NCBI RefSeq assembly: GCF_037976325.1
Contig: NZ_CP150265.1
Coordinates: forward strand, 6,947,501-7,011,500
DNA from: Paenibacillus sp. FSL K6-3182
GTDB lineage: Bacteria > Bacillota > Bacilli > Paenibacillales > Paenibacillaceae
Reading direction: 5' to 3'
Length of the DNA: 64,000 bases
A program made the translations under genes and the position numbers. The first letter of the stretch is position 1; each line of letters begins with the position of its first letter. The notes below the pieces were generated by a model that did not search any database, was not told the origin of the DNA, and worked only from the letters and a program-made list of their open reading frames with translations. This document shows positions 19,459 to 27,724 of this stretch, in pieces.

Positions 19459-20412
19459 TTACGACATAAACGTTATTTTAGGAAACACCTCCTTATTAAA
19501 TTCAATCTTCGTCTGTTTCAAACGCTTGCTCACTTCTTCTTCTAGCCGCTCCTGCACATACAGTTGAATGACGGCGTTCTTAACATCCTCATACTTTTCC
19601 ATGCCTTTATCTCGCTTTGCTAGAAGCCTATACCTATACATTCCCTCGCCTGATTGATCGATATCGCTATACTCGCCTTCCGAGAGGCCAAGAAATAGGG
19701 TGTAAAGATTTTGCGATAGTGTATCCTCTTTGGAGGTTTCCGCCAGATTAAGTGTCAGTTCCTCCTTCATACCCGCTTTGCTATCCAAGGAAATTTTCTC
19801 GTAATCGAATTCATACCCTTTGTGAAAATACTGCTGCTTCACCCTGTCATAATAAAGTTTAAGCTCTTGGTCGGGCAGCGTACTTTGCGCTTCTTTCGCC
19901 CATTTATCGATGAGCTTCTGAACGTTCATGCTTTGATAATAGGAGTAGTACTCTGCTTTCCCATACTTCTTGGGGCCGTAAATAGGCTGATTGTTAGCTG
20001 CTTTTTTTGCTCTATCCTTATTTTCTTGATCATAGCTCTTCAAGAACGCTTCGTAAGAAATGTCACTGAGGATACCATTCTCCTTCAAAATAATTTGCTC
20101 CATTTTCACCTTCACAAGCTCATCCATAGCTTTTTGCTTTGCATACTCCAGCGGGTTTTCACCGTTGAAAGAAGCTGTCCAAAAATCTTTGTCATAATCG
20201 GCATTGTAGGTTCGCTTGAAATAACTTGTCGTTAAAGCCTTGTTGCTTTGTAAAAAAGCTTGAAATTCACTCTCTGATACATCGTAATTATCGATAGTAA
20301 ACGCAGTCTTATCCGCAGGGTTTAGAGCAGGCATGTTACCAAGCGATAATGCTCCTGCAATAATTACAATAATCATGCTGCATGCGACGAATAACAGCTT
20401 TTTTCCTTTCAC
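19459..20412 (-). CDS. SurA/PrsA-like foldase without an evident PPIase domain
   Basis: The 317-residue protein starts at GTG 20412. It is anchored by an N-terminal membrane helix (about 5-25), with no lipobox. The rest is helical and charged and resembles the SurA N-terminal chaperone domain (VSESEFQAFLQSNKA, then YAKQKAMDELVKVKMEQIIL). The canonical parvulin catalytic strands are not recognisable, so it may act as a holdase only. The upstream run AGGAGGAGGCAAGGA supports the GTG; a frame extending to 20481 has no ribosome site. It precedes the SLH beta-helix gene by 31 bp in one transcription unit, which suggests it helps that large exported protein to fold (inference). Confidence 0.72.
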   Translation of the reverse strand: MKGKKLLFVACSMIIVIIAGALSLGNMPALNPADKTAFTIDNYDVSESEFQAFLQSNKALTTSYFKRTYNADYDKDFWTASFNGENPLEYAKQKAMDELVKVKMEQIILKENGILSDISYEAFLKSYDQENKDRAKKAANNQPIYGPKKYGKAEYYSYYQSMNVQKLIDKWAKEAQSTLPDQELKLYYDRVKQQYFHKGYEFDYEKISLDSKAGMKEELTLNLAETSKEDTLSQNLYTLFLGLSEGEYSDIDQSGEGMYRYRLLAKRDKGMEKYEDVKNAVIQLYVQERLEEEVSKRLKQTKIEFNKEVFPKITFMS

Positions 20413-20434
20413 GTTGTCCTTGCCTCCTCCTCTA

Positions 20435-20448
20435 TGTAAGCACTTACA
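20435..20448 (-). promoter_or_regulatory. Perfect 14-bp palindrome resembling a LacI/CcpA-type operator
   Basis: TGTAAGCACTTACA (plus-strand reading) lies between a TATAAT (20464-20469, minus strand) and the ribosome site of the foldase gene. It differs from a strong cre sequence (TGTAAGCGCTTACA) by one central base. Confidence 0.45.
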
Positions 20449-20463
20449 ATTAAACTTTGTACT

Positions 20464-20469
20464 ATTATA
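20464..20469 (-). promoter_or_regulatory. -10 box of the foldase/SLH operon
   Basis: The minus strand has a consensus TATAAT. No good -35 box is seen 16-18 bp upstream (TATAGC), so this is a weak or activator-dependent promoter. Confidence 0.4.
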
Positions 20470-20602
20470 GACAGAAACCAAACTTCGCTATAATGAACAG
20501 ATTTGACTGATATCGTATAATTTTTACCTATTGTTAAAAATGCAGCTAAACCTCTTTGTCAATGCATCAACATAACCAATCCATTTCCGCCCCTCCATAA
20601 AA

Positions 20603-21211
20603 AAGGAGCTGTCCCAAAAGAGATTAACTCGCTGTAGAGATAGCTCGATACGATAATTGAAAAGATGGCGTTACCGAGATTTATTCCTATGACGCCATTT
20701 TTCTTTTTTTGGTCTGTTGATGCTCGATTAAGCAAACGGTGGGCAAGCGAATTTTGGAGTATAGTTGAGGCTGGAGATGAAGCAATAAGCACACAAAGGT
20801 TCTTACAGCGTGTGAAATGGCTAGGGGTGCTGTCAATAAGCACATATATGCGCTTATTGCGGTGCTGAGGCGTCTGATCGAGGTGGGAATTGGGGCTGTA
20901 AGCACACATAGGTTCTTACAGCGTGTGAAATGGCTAGGCTTGCTGTCTGTAAGCACATATATGTGCTTATTGCGGTGCTGAGGCGTCTGATCGAGGTAGG
21001 AATTGGAGCTGTAAACACAAATAGCTTCTTACAGCGTGTGAAATGGCTAGGGGTGCTGTCTGTAAGCACATATATGCGCTTATAGAGTTGCGGCGGCGTC
21101 TGATCGAGGCGGGAAATGAAACAATAAACACGTATATGTTCTTACAGCGAGTAAATCGACTAGATTTGTTGGAGGGTGCCCCTGAAGCTTAACGCTTTTG
21201 GGACAACCTCT
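20603..21211. mobile_element. Non-coding element with inverted ends and a phased palindrome array (MITE-like or IS-derived)
   Basis: The ends are inverted: GGAGCTGTCCCAAAAG on the left (20605-20620) and, read on the minus strand, GAGGTTGTCCCAAAAG on the right (21195-21210). No transposase frame is present. The left 150 bp holds a hairpin (ATGGCGT 20665-20671 with ACGCCAT 20692-20698) followed by a T-rich run. The rest is the repeat array described separately. Open frames here are shadows: the 113-bp period is not a multiple of three, so the same peptide recurs in shifted frames. It fills the gap between the foldase promoter and the end of the GH88 gene, only 27 bp from the GH88 stop. No clear target-site duplication was found. 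Confidence 0.6.
20786..21144. repeat. Alternating 51/62-bp array of seven 20-nt palindromic sites
   Basis: Sites begin at 20786, 20837, 20899, 20950, 21012, 21063 and 21125, each 20 nt long and starting TAAG/TAAA and ending CTTA. Even sites are near perfect (TAAGCACATATATGTGCTTA at 20950). Odd sites are degenerate (TAAGCACACATAGGTTCTTA at 20899). Spacers alternate between a conserved 31-nt type starting CAGCGTGTGAAATGGC and a conserved 42-nt type holding GGCGTCTGATCGAGG. A decayed spacer before the first site suggests the array was once longer. It is not CRISPR: the spacers are repeated, not unique. Confidence 0.9.
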
Positions 21212-21237
21212 TATTTATCAATATATGAATGGAACTT

Positions 21238-22353
21238 CTACCAATACCCTTTAATGCCTTTATTCATGCGGATTAACGCTTCTAAATAATAATAATCGCC
21301 CCAAATCATATAATCATCCGGCGCACGATCACCCCGCACATGATAAGAGCCATGCTTCAGCAGCCCCTCCGCATTCGGAAGATCTGTTGTTGCATAATGC
21401 TGGACTAATGAATTCATGCTGCTATGAATGGCCTTCTCGAATATAGCAAGGTCAGCATCCTCTTCAGCAAGCAGCTCCATCAGCTCCAACATGCCGCAAA
21501 CGGCAATAGCTGATGCTGAGCTGTCACGAGGCGTATCCCATTCCATCGGTACATCAAAATCCCAATAAGCAACATGATCCTCGGGCAAATGCTCGATGAA
21601 GTAATGAGCCAGCCGTTTGGACGTCTCCAAAAAAGCGGCATCCTTTGTATAGCGATATGCGAGTGCAAATCCATAAATGCCCCAAGCTTGCCCTCTTGTC
21701 CAAGTCGAGCCATCCTCATAACCTTGATGAGTCCCGCCTCGAAGCGCATGACCTGTCTTAGGATCGAAATAAAACGTATGATACGATGATCGGTCGCCAC
21801 GAACCAAAAATTTTTGACTGGCACAAGCATGTTTGTAGGCAATATCATAATATTTTTGTTCGCCGGTCTGTTCATAAGCCCAGAACAACAGTGGAAGATT
21901 CATTAAACAATCAATGATCATTCGTCCCCCGTTTTCCGGGTCATCCTCTTTGCCCCAGGCTTGAATGATCCCTATCCTCGGCCGCCAGCGTGAATAGAGC
22001 CTTTCAGCAGCTTCAAGCGCCACCATCCGGGCCTCTTCACTTCCTGTCACTCGCCACTCTGCAACGGCTGACAACGAATATAGGAAACCAATATCATGAT
22101 GATCGAGCGCCACATGGCGATCAAGCCGGTCTTTAAAGTTCGGCAAAAAGGACTCCGCTGCTTCCTTATAGAAAACATCTTCACTAGATTCATAGGCAAG
22201 CCACATCATGCCAATATAAAAGCCTTCGATCCAGTCATCATTCTCTCCCCACTCATAACGCTGCCCCTCCGAAATATGCGGCAGCTTGCCTGGATGTTTA
22301 CCTATATTTTGCTTCACTTTAACTATCGCATCGTCAATTGCTGTTTGCCACAT
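21238..22353 (-). CDS. Unsaturated glucuronyl hydrolase, glycoside hydrolase family 88
   Basis: This is a cytoplasmic (alpha/alpha)6-barrel enzyme. It removes the 4,5-unsaturated uronate that polysaccharide lyases leave on oligosaccharides from glycosaminoglycans, gellan or xanthan. Of 371 residues, the two catalytic aspartates lie in HHDIGFLYSLSA and MIIDCLMNLPLL and correspond to Asp88 and Asp149 of the Bacillus sp. GL1 enzyme. The segments SSYHTFYFDP, GGTHQG and STWTRGQAWGIYGFAL match that enzyme closely from memory. No signal peptide is seen. ATG at 22353 (or the GTG just before it) uses GAGGTGA, which overlaps the stop of the DUF2264 gene, so the two are translationally linked. It is the last gene of the sugar operon. 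Confidence 0.93.
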   Translation of the reverse strand: MWQTAIDDAIVKVKQNIGKHPGKLPHISEGQRYEWGENDDWIEGFYIGMMWLAYESSEDVFYKEAAESFLPNFKDRLDRHVALDHHDIGFLYSLSAVAEWRVTGSEEARMVALEAAERLYSRWRPRIGIIQAWGKEDDPENGGRMIIDCLMNLPLLFWAYEQTGEQKYYDIAYKHACASQKFLVRGDRSSYHTFYFDPKTGHALRGGTHQGYEDGSTWTRGQAWGIYGFALAYRYTKDAAFLETSKRLAHYFIEHLPEDHVAYWDFDVPMEWDTPRDSSASAIAVCGMLELMELLAEEDADLAIFEKAIHSSMNSLVQHYATTDLPNAEGLLKHGSYHVRGDRAPDDYMIWGDYYYLEALIRMNKGIKGYW

Positions 22354-22362
22354 CACTATTTA

Positions 22363-24213
22363 TCACCTCAGAAGAATGTCATTATGAAGTATATTTCCGA
22401 TGATTACTTTCCCCGAGCTGTCCCGCTCAACAGTAGGAGGGTTTAACCACTCCAGCTCGTTCTCTTTGCTGTTCGTCGCACCAAAGACAGCGGATATGAG
22501 TATATGCTCACCTTGTGTCAAACGAGCGGTTAGCGTCGGTATCATCGTTCGAGGCTTAAGCACATTCGTATTCGCCTCTGGATAAACCATCATCGCTTGC
22601 TCGAAGCCGGAAATGTTAATCATTCCACTCATTCCGTCTGACATTTTTGCAAGCACACCTCCGGTTACCGTTAGGACAACTGCTTGATCCTTTGCGTCAC
22701 CTGCTAACGTCTGAACCGCAAATCCGCCCTCGGCGACATCAAGCTCGCGCCCCGCCTTGATTCGATGTACACGAACATGCCACAAGCCCGCCGGGATAAT
22801 CCATGTCTGTACCTCCACATTTGGCCATGGCAGCCAGCGGGAGTAGACCGATTTCTCCTGAATTCGGAATTCCTCACAAAATCGCCGGACACGGTAATGC
22901 TCATCGCATTCACTTAGCGCAAGCGTCGAATCATATGCCCCCTGCGTAAGCCCGTAGTAACCTTTTGGCACGCTGAAGCCGAATAAAGTCGAGTAGGCGA
23001 ATTTCGAATATTTTGCCGCGCTATGCGACATATCGAAGTTAGCCATTTGACCTGAGCCATAGGCAATGACATGCTTATGGCCTTCCGGACGGCTAATGGT
23101 CATACGTGCATGCGGCTGAGCGACAAGCGGCTTAAGCTCAGGCAATGCCTCTTCCTCTGCCTGCCAGAAGGGATGCTCATCCGGCAAAGCTAAAATAAGA
23201 AATGCTTTATACGACCAATAAGGAGATCCTGGCGCATTATAGCCTTCGCCCATCAGTAAATTCGGATAAGCATATCCGATACTTAGCAAGCCATCAGGTG
23301 TAAAGATCGGCTGTGAGAACCACCAACGCAAATGGCGCATAATAATGCCTTTCATCACTCCCATGGAGTAAGGCAGCACATCCGCAAAAACTAACGCACT
23401 CCAGAAAGAAACTTGTGCAAAACGATACGTGAGGCTGCGCCCGAATGGGATGCTGCTTCCATCCTCCGCGAACCAATGTATGAAATCCTGAGCGAATAGA
23501 CTTGCACGCTCACGGTAACGCGCAGCCCGCTCCGCATCCTCTTTCTCCATCAGCTTGGCATAGAGGAGTCCATAATAATGCATGGCGAACGGAATATAAT
23601 AGTCCCGCTGATCCGTCTTCCCATCCGAATACCAGCCGTCGCTTAAGTAATAGGAATCAATAGTATCCAGGTAGTTGTCCATTATGTCTTGATCGTGCGG
23701 CAAACCTACTTTTTGGAAGCCCACATTCACTAGTACCGTAAACATCAGCCAGTTATTCGGATTGGAACGATCAACGAGATTTATTTGATTAAGCCAGCGG
23801 TATACATTGTCTTTTTGCTTGTCTGTTAGCGGTTCCCATATTTTATGGGGAGCAAGCGCGAGTCCCAAGCCAAGAATAGATTGCTCTACCATTCTCTGGT
23901 CTTTCGTTTCGAAACGACCCCAATACTCCTCATGATCCGGATCGGTTCCGTGAATGATGCCCTGTACATACATCGGCCACAGCTCCGATTCTCCCCCGCC
24001 GCAGGCATGCGGAACGAGTCCCCATAATGGACGCGCAAAAGCTTCCATCAAGGCAATAGCCTCACTATGAATCGCTCCTGTCGCACCGAGATCCAAACCA
24101 GCGCATCCGGGAGTGAAGCGCTCCTTCAACGGTTCAAAGGCCTCGCTAACCGCTTGCTGCAAATCTGCTTTCGATTGTAATCTCACCTGATCTAAAACTC
24201 TCGTTGCTGCCAT
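22363..24213 (-). CDS. DUF2264 protein, probable uronate-linked glycan enzyme
   Basis: The protein has 616 residues with no signal peptide, so it is cytoplasmic. The first 360 residues look like an alpha/alpha toroid (GCAGLDLGATGAIHSEA, then HACGGGESELWPMYVQGI and NPNNWLMFTVLVN). The rest is a beta-rich domain. This fits the DUF2264 family, which I believe has been linked to beta-glucuronidase-type activity (CAZy GH154); that link is from memory and unverified. The start is ATG at 24213 with GGAGAG seven bases upstream. A TTG at 24237 overlaps the upstream response-regulator stop and has no such support. Position between the regulator and a GH88 enzyme suggests the same uronate-containing substrate. 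Confidence 0.82.
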   Translation of the reverse strand: MAATRVLDQVRLQSKADLQQAVSEAFEPLKERFTPGCAGLDLGATGAIHSEAIALMEAFARPLWGLVPHACGGGESELWPMYVQGIIHGTDPDHEEYWGRFETKDQRMVEQSILGLGLALAPHKIWEPLTDKQKDNVYRWLNQINLVDRSNPNNWLMFTVLVNVGFQKVGLPHDQDIMDNYLDTIDSYYLSDGWYSDGKTDQRDYYIPFAMHYYGLLYAKLMEKEDAERAARYRERASLFAQDFIHWFAEDGSSIPFGRSLTYRFAQVSFWSALVFADVLPYSMGVMKGIIMRHLRWWFSQPIFTPDGLLSIGYAYPNLLMGEGYNAPGSPYWSYKAFLILALPDEHPFWQAEEEALPELKPLVAQPHARMTISRPEGHKHVIAYGSGQMANFDMSHSAAKYSKFAYSTLFGFSVPKGYYGLTQGAYDSTLALSECDEHYRVRRFCEEFRIQEKSVYSRWLPWPNVEVQTWIIPAGLWHVRVHRIKAGRELDVAEGGFAVQTLAGDAKDQAVVLTVTGGVLAKMSDGMSGMINISGFEQAMMVYPEANTNVLKPRTMIPTLTARLTQGEHILISAVFGATNSKENELEWLNPPTVERDSSGKVIIGNILHNDILLR

Positions 24214-24229
24214 AAAAACTCTCTCCGTT

Positions 24230-25834
24230 TCACTCAAAATGACCTTTGCTCCAAACCGAATATTCGCTAGGTCTCATGCCCATCTCACGTTTGAACAACT
24301 TAATGAAATAGCTTTTGTTGGCATAACCCAAATAATCGGAAATCTCTTCAACACTTTTGCTGGATTGCTGGAGAAGCTCCTTCGCTTTCTGAAGCTTGAC
24401 CATATTGACGTACTCGATGAAATTTTGATTTGTCTCTTTTTTAAACAAGCGGCTAAAATAACTGGAATTCAAGTTCAAATGGTTAGCCATATCCTCCAGC
24501 GTCATTTTCTCCGTTACATGCGACACGACAAATTGCTGTGCCTTGATTACTTCCGTACGTTTAGAGCTGATCGCATATATACTTAACCTTCTGGATAGCT
24601 CATTCAAATGCTGGATCATCCATTCTTCCAAATGATCTAATGTCTCAATCGCATTCACCGCGTCATACAGCTTCTCTTCCGATAAGAATGGGTGATACTG
24701 CAGTGTAACTTTTGTTTTCATTTGCAGGTCCATAAGCAGCTGCAGCACTAATTCCTTTACGTTGCTCGGATGAAACCTTCTTGATCGAACCTCATGCGTC
24801 CACTCCACAATCGTTTTCCGCAGCTCGTCTGGTTCATTTAAAGCGATGCTTTGATTGATGCTCGCAAACAATTGAGAATACTCCGTATACATATCATCTT
24901 TGGAGAATGACACCACTCCGAAATTGTGTACTGCCGATTCTTTGAGATAAAAGCAATGCTCCGGCTCTTTCAGCATCGGAAGCAGGACCCCTTGCATTTC
25001 TTTCGGCCCTCTCGTTTCTCTTCCTTGTATACAGGAGACGGATATTTTTAAATACTTGTAGATCACGGCAATAGCTTCCTGCATCGCATAATAAATCTCT
25101 TGCTGCTCTTTGGCTGGATCATTGCTGCCGTACAAAATAACTAACTGCTTATTGCTATAACGAAAGGTCACCCAACGTGAAGCATCCAATAAGTCGTGCA
25201 AGACGTTTTCAACGGAGAACGCAATCGTATAATCATTCAACTTCCTGTTGCTTGCAACGGTCGACATGCGATCAATAATAACGACTAGTGGAATATAGCT
25301 TTTGGCATCGAGTGAAATACCGTTCGTCCGAGCTTGCTCCAACCATGCTTCCTTTGTCCAATAGGATTGAAACAAGGTGTCTTTCAAAAACTTTTCTTTA
25401 AACGCGGATTGATTCTTTTGCTTGTACAACACCATATCCGTCGCTTTTTTGTTCTCTAATTGCAAATCGGTCACGATATTTTTCAATATGGCTTGTAGTT
25501 GCTCGACATCCAAGCTTTCTTTCAAAATATAATCTTTCACATTCAATTTCAGCGCTTGCTGTGCATATTTAAATTCATTGTGGCAGGACAGAACAACGGC
25601 TCTGCCTTTTGGATTAATTTCACAAAACTTCTCAAGCATCTCAAGCCCGCTCATTTTTGGCATGCCAATATCGGTTAGTATAATATCGGGCGGACTCTGG
25701 CATGCTGCCTCCCAAGCCTCAAGACCGTTTGAATAACAGCCGATCAAATTGATATCAAGTTCATGCCACAAAACAGTTTGAGAGAGATAACGTACTACCG
25801 GATAATCATCATCCACTAGAATTGCCGTCAACAT
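24230..25834 (-). CDS. YesN-type response regulator with AraC DNA-binding domain
   Basis: The protein has 534 residues. The N-terminal receiver domain has the acidic pocket DDD (about 8-10) and phospho-acceptor D55 in LTDIGMP (D58 if counted from the upstream GTG at 25843). The long middle region (about 130-420) is typical of the YesN family. The C-terminal AraC domain with two helix-turn-helix motifs lies at about 430-530 (LEDMANHLNLNSSYFSRLFKKE, VEEISDYLGYANKSYFIKLFK). ATG at 25834 is preferred because AGGTG lies six bases upstream. The gene overlaps the end of its partner kinase by 26 bp. It most likely activates the transporter and hydrolase genes of the same operon (inference from family behaviour). 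Confidence 0.92.
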   Translation of the reverse strand: MLTAILVDDDYPVVRYLSQTVLWHELDINLIGCYSNGLEAWEAACQSPPDIILTDIGMPKMSGLEMLEKFCEINPKGRAVVLSCHNEFKYAQQALKLNVKDYILKESLDVEQLQAILKNIVTDLQLENKKATDMVLYKQKNQSAFKEKFLKDTLFQSYWTKEAWLEQARTNGISLDAKSYIPLVVIIDRMSTVASNRKLNDYTIAFSVENVLHDLLDASRWVTFRYSNKQLVILYGSNDPAKEQQEIYYAMQEAIAVIYKYLKISVSCIQGRETRGPKEMQGVLLPMLKEPEHCFYLKESAVHNFGVVSFSKDDMYTEYSQLFASINQSIALNEPDELRKTIVEWTHEVRSRRFHPSNVKELVLQLLMDLQMKTKVTLQYHPFLSEEKLYDAVNAIETLDHLEEWMIQHLNELSRRLSIYAISSKRTEVIKAQQFVVSHVTEKMTLEDMANHLNLNSSYFSRLFKKETNQNFIEYVNMVKLQKAKELLQQSSKSVEEISDYLGYANKSYFIKLFKREMGMRPSEYSVWSKGHFE

Positions 25835-27629
25835 GCTGCGCACCTGCTCTCTTACACTCGAATGGGAATATTAATGTTATCTTCGTTCCGACACCTGACT
25901 CGCTTTCAATTGTGGTTTTGACATACTCTCCATAAACGAGCCGCAACCTCTGAAACACATTTTTTACGCCGATGCCCGAAAAGCTTTTATTTTCGCTTTC
26001 CTGCGGGTCGCGTATATCCTCACTTTTCACTTGAAGCTCTTTCAGCTTATCTTTAGTCATTCCAATTCCGTTATCTCGCACCACAATTCGAAGCAGCTCA
26101 CGTCCATTGTCATGCTCTTTGTTCGCATCGATAAATATTTCACCGTCAAATTGTTCGAATCCATGAATGATCGCATTCTCTATTAACGGTTGAATCATGA
26201 ATCGCGGAACCAATGCTTGCTCGCAGCCAGCCTCAAATTTATAAGCGACTCTTACCTGATTGGCATGTCGGAAATTCATAAGCTTCACATAATGGAGCAC
26301 GGTGTCTCCCTCTTCATCCAGAGGAATAAACTCATTATCCCGATTAATCGTCATTCGCAATAAAGAGGAAAGCGATTTGATTAATTCCGCATTCTCCTGA
26401 TCCCCTTGAATCAATATATTGAGCCTTATCGAATTGAGCAGGTTAAACATAAAATGCGGATTAATTTGAGCCTGAAGCATTTCAAGCTCCGCTTTTCGTT
26501 TTTTTGCCTGTTCTAATGTAATTTGCTCAAACATCTCTTGAATGCGATCCAGCATAAAATCTATCGTCTTCGCTAAATGGCCAACTTCATTATGCCCGCG
26601 TATATTATTGCGCTCGTCGAGCTGGCCACGTCCAATTTTCGTAACAAACACGCTTAAATCACGAATAGGCTTCGTTAATGCAGATATTCGGATCGTCAAC
26701 AGCACAAAAAATAACGAGAAGAACAAGGCTTGAACGATGAAGCTAACGAACAACACCTGTTTGTTCTTATCAATGGCTGCGGACATTGGAATAAGGCTAA
26801 CGACTCGCCAATCGTTGCTCTCTAATTTTTGCTCGACATAAACATATTTTTTTCTTTCGATTTCGATCGTTCGGCCCATCCCCTCCGGCTTCCACCAAAG
26901 CAGCTTTTCTCCTATTTTGGATGGGTTCGCTTGCGAGATCACGACGCCGTTTGAGTCTAACAAAAACATTTCCTGATTTTCGTTTGTTGTAAGATAGGGG
27001 CGTATTAAGCGCTCATTTATATTAACGATCATATAGCCAATTGGAATACTTGCCGTCTTCTTGATCGGTCTTCCCATCGTTACGTAATTTGTCGTCATCT
27101 TTTCTGTTTGAATTTGTTCGCCAAGCCAATAGGTAGAAAATATCGGCAGCTCATTTAATTGATGAAACCATTTTCTCTCATACCACAATCTCGGGTTCAA
27201 ATCACTGTGTGAATAGTTTGTATAAAAGGGTTCCTTCACCCCTAAAATCGTAACTTGAAAATCATTTTTTTGAATAAAAAGATCATCCAAAATTCGTGAC
27301 AGCTTACTGAAATTAACCGCATATTCCTGCTTTTGCTTCTGCAGCGCTAATTCAGCTTTGTTGACCATTAGCATTTGACGTATTTCAGCGTTCATTAACA
27401 CAAAATTCGATAAATTCAATGTCTGCTCAAACACGCTGTTAATTTCTGATTTAGCAACCTTGAGCGAGTCTTCCGCATTCATGACCACTTTGTCCAAAAT
27501 AATATCTTTCGTTAAATAGTTGGTGACGAGGTAAATAACAGCAAGCGGAATGACAAAACAAATCAATGCTGACCAAACTAATTTCATCCGTAATGAATCT
27601 TGTCGAATTAACACAAGTGCAGGCCTCAT
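25809..27629 (-). CDS. YesM-type sensor histidine kinase
   Basis: The protein has about 606 residues. Two membrane helices (about 17-38 and 295-315) flank a large extracellular sensing domain with Cache-like features. A HAMP segment follows, then the phospho-acceptor box in QINPHFMFNLLNSIR (His near 390), and an ATPase domain with PLIENAIIHG (N box), RDNGIGM (G1) and SGIGVKNV (G2). The start is uncertain. The frame opens with TTG at 27674, twelve bases after AAAGGG, while ATG at 27629 has no clear ribosome site but gives an N-terminus like other family members. It probably senses extracellular oligosaccharide, possibly with the binding protein encoded just upstream. No terminator is seen in the 95-bp gap to that gene. 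Confidence 0.92.
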   Translation of the reverse strand: MRPALVLIRQDSLRMKLVWSALICFVIPLAVIYLVTNYLTKDIILDKVVMNAEDSLKVAKSEINSVFEQTLNLSNFVLMNAEIRQMLMVNKAELALQKQKQEYAVNFSKLSRILDDLFIQKNDFQVTILGVKEPFYTNYSHSDLNPRLWYERKWFHQLNELPIFSTYWLGEQIQTEKMTTNYVTMGRPIKKTASIPIGYMIVNINERLIRPYLTTNENQEMFLLDSNGVVISQANPSKIGEKLLWWKPEGMGRTIEIERKKYVYVEQKLESNDWRVVSLIPMSAAIDKNKQVLFVSFIVQALFFSLFFVLLTIRISALTKPIRDLSVFVTKIGRGQLDERNNIRGHNEVGHLAKTIDFMLDRIQEMFEQITLEQAKKRKAELEMLQAQINPHFMFNLLNSIRLNILIQGDQENAELIKSLSSLLRMTINRDNEFIPLDEEGDTVLHYVKLMNFRHANQVRVAYKFEAGCEQALVPRFMIQPLIENAIIHGFEQFDGEIFIDANKEHDNGRELLRIVVRDNGIGMTKDKLKELQVKSEDIRDPQESENKSFSGIGVKNVFQRLRLVYGEYVKTTIESESGVGTKITLIFPFECKRAGAQHVDGNSSG

Positions 27630-27724
27630 ATCTGAATAGAATAGGGACAGAAATTGATGCTCTTTCTGTCCCAAAACATTGTAAGCCCTTTAATACGAAA
27701 GATCAATTTCAATCAAACTCGTCA

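Noticed and set aside
20559..21069. Several overlapping open frames with repeated peptides such as TAISTYMCL
   Set aside because: They are translations of the 113-bp repeat in shifted frames, have no ribosome sites, and the period is not a multiple of three.
20786..21144. Possible CRISPR array
   Set aside because: The sequences between the palindromes fall into two repeated types and are not unique, spacing alternates, and no cas genes are present.
27661..27680. Second copy of the mobile-element end (CTGTCCCAAAAC) near the kinase start
   Set aside because: Only ten bases match and no partner end or array is nearby.
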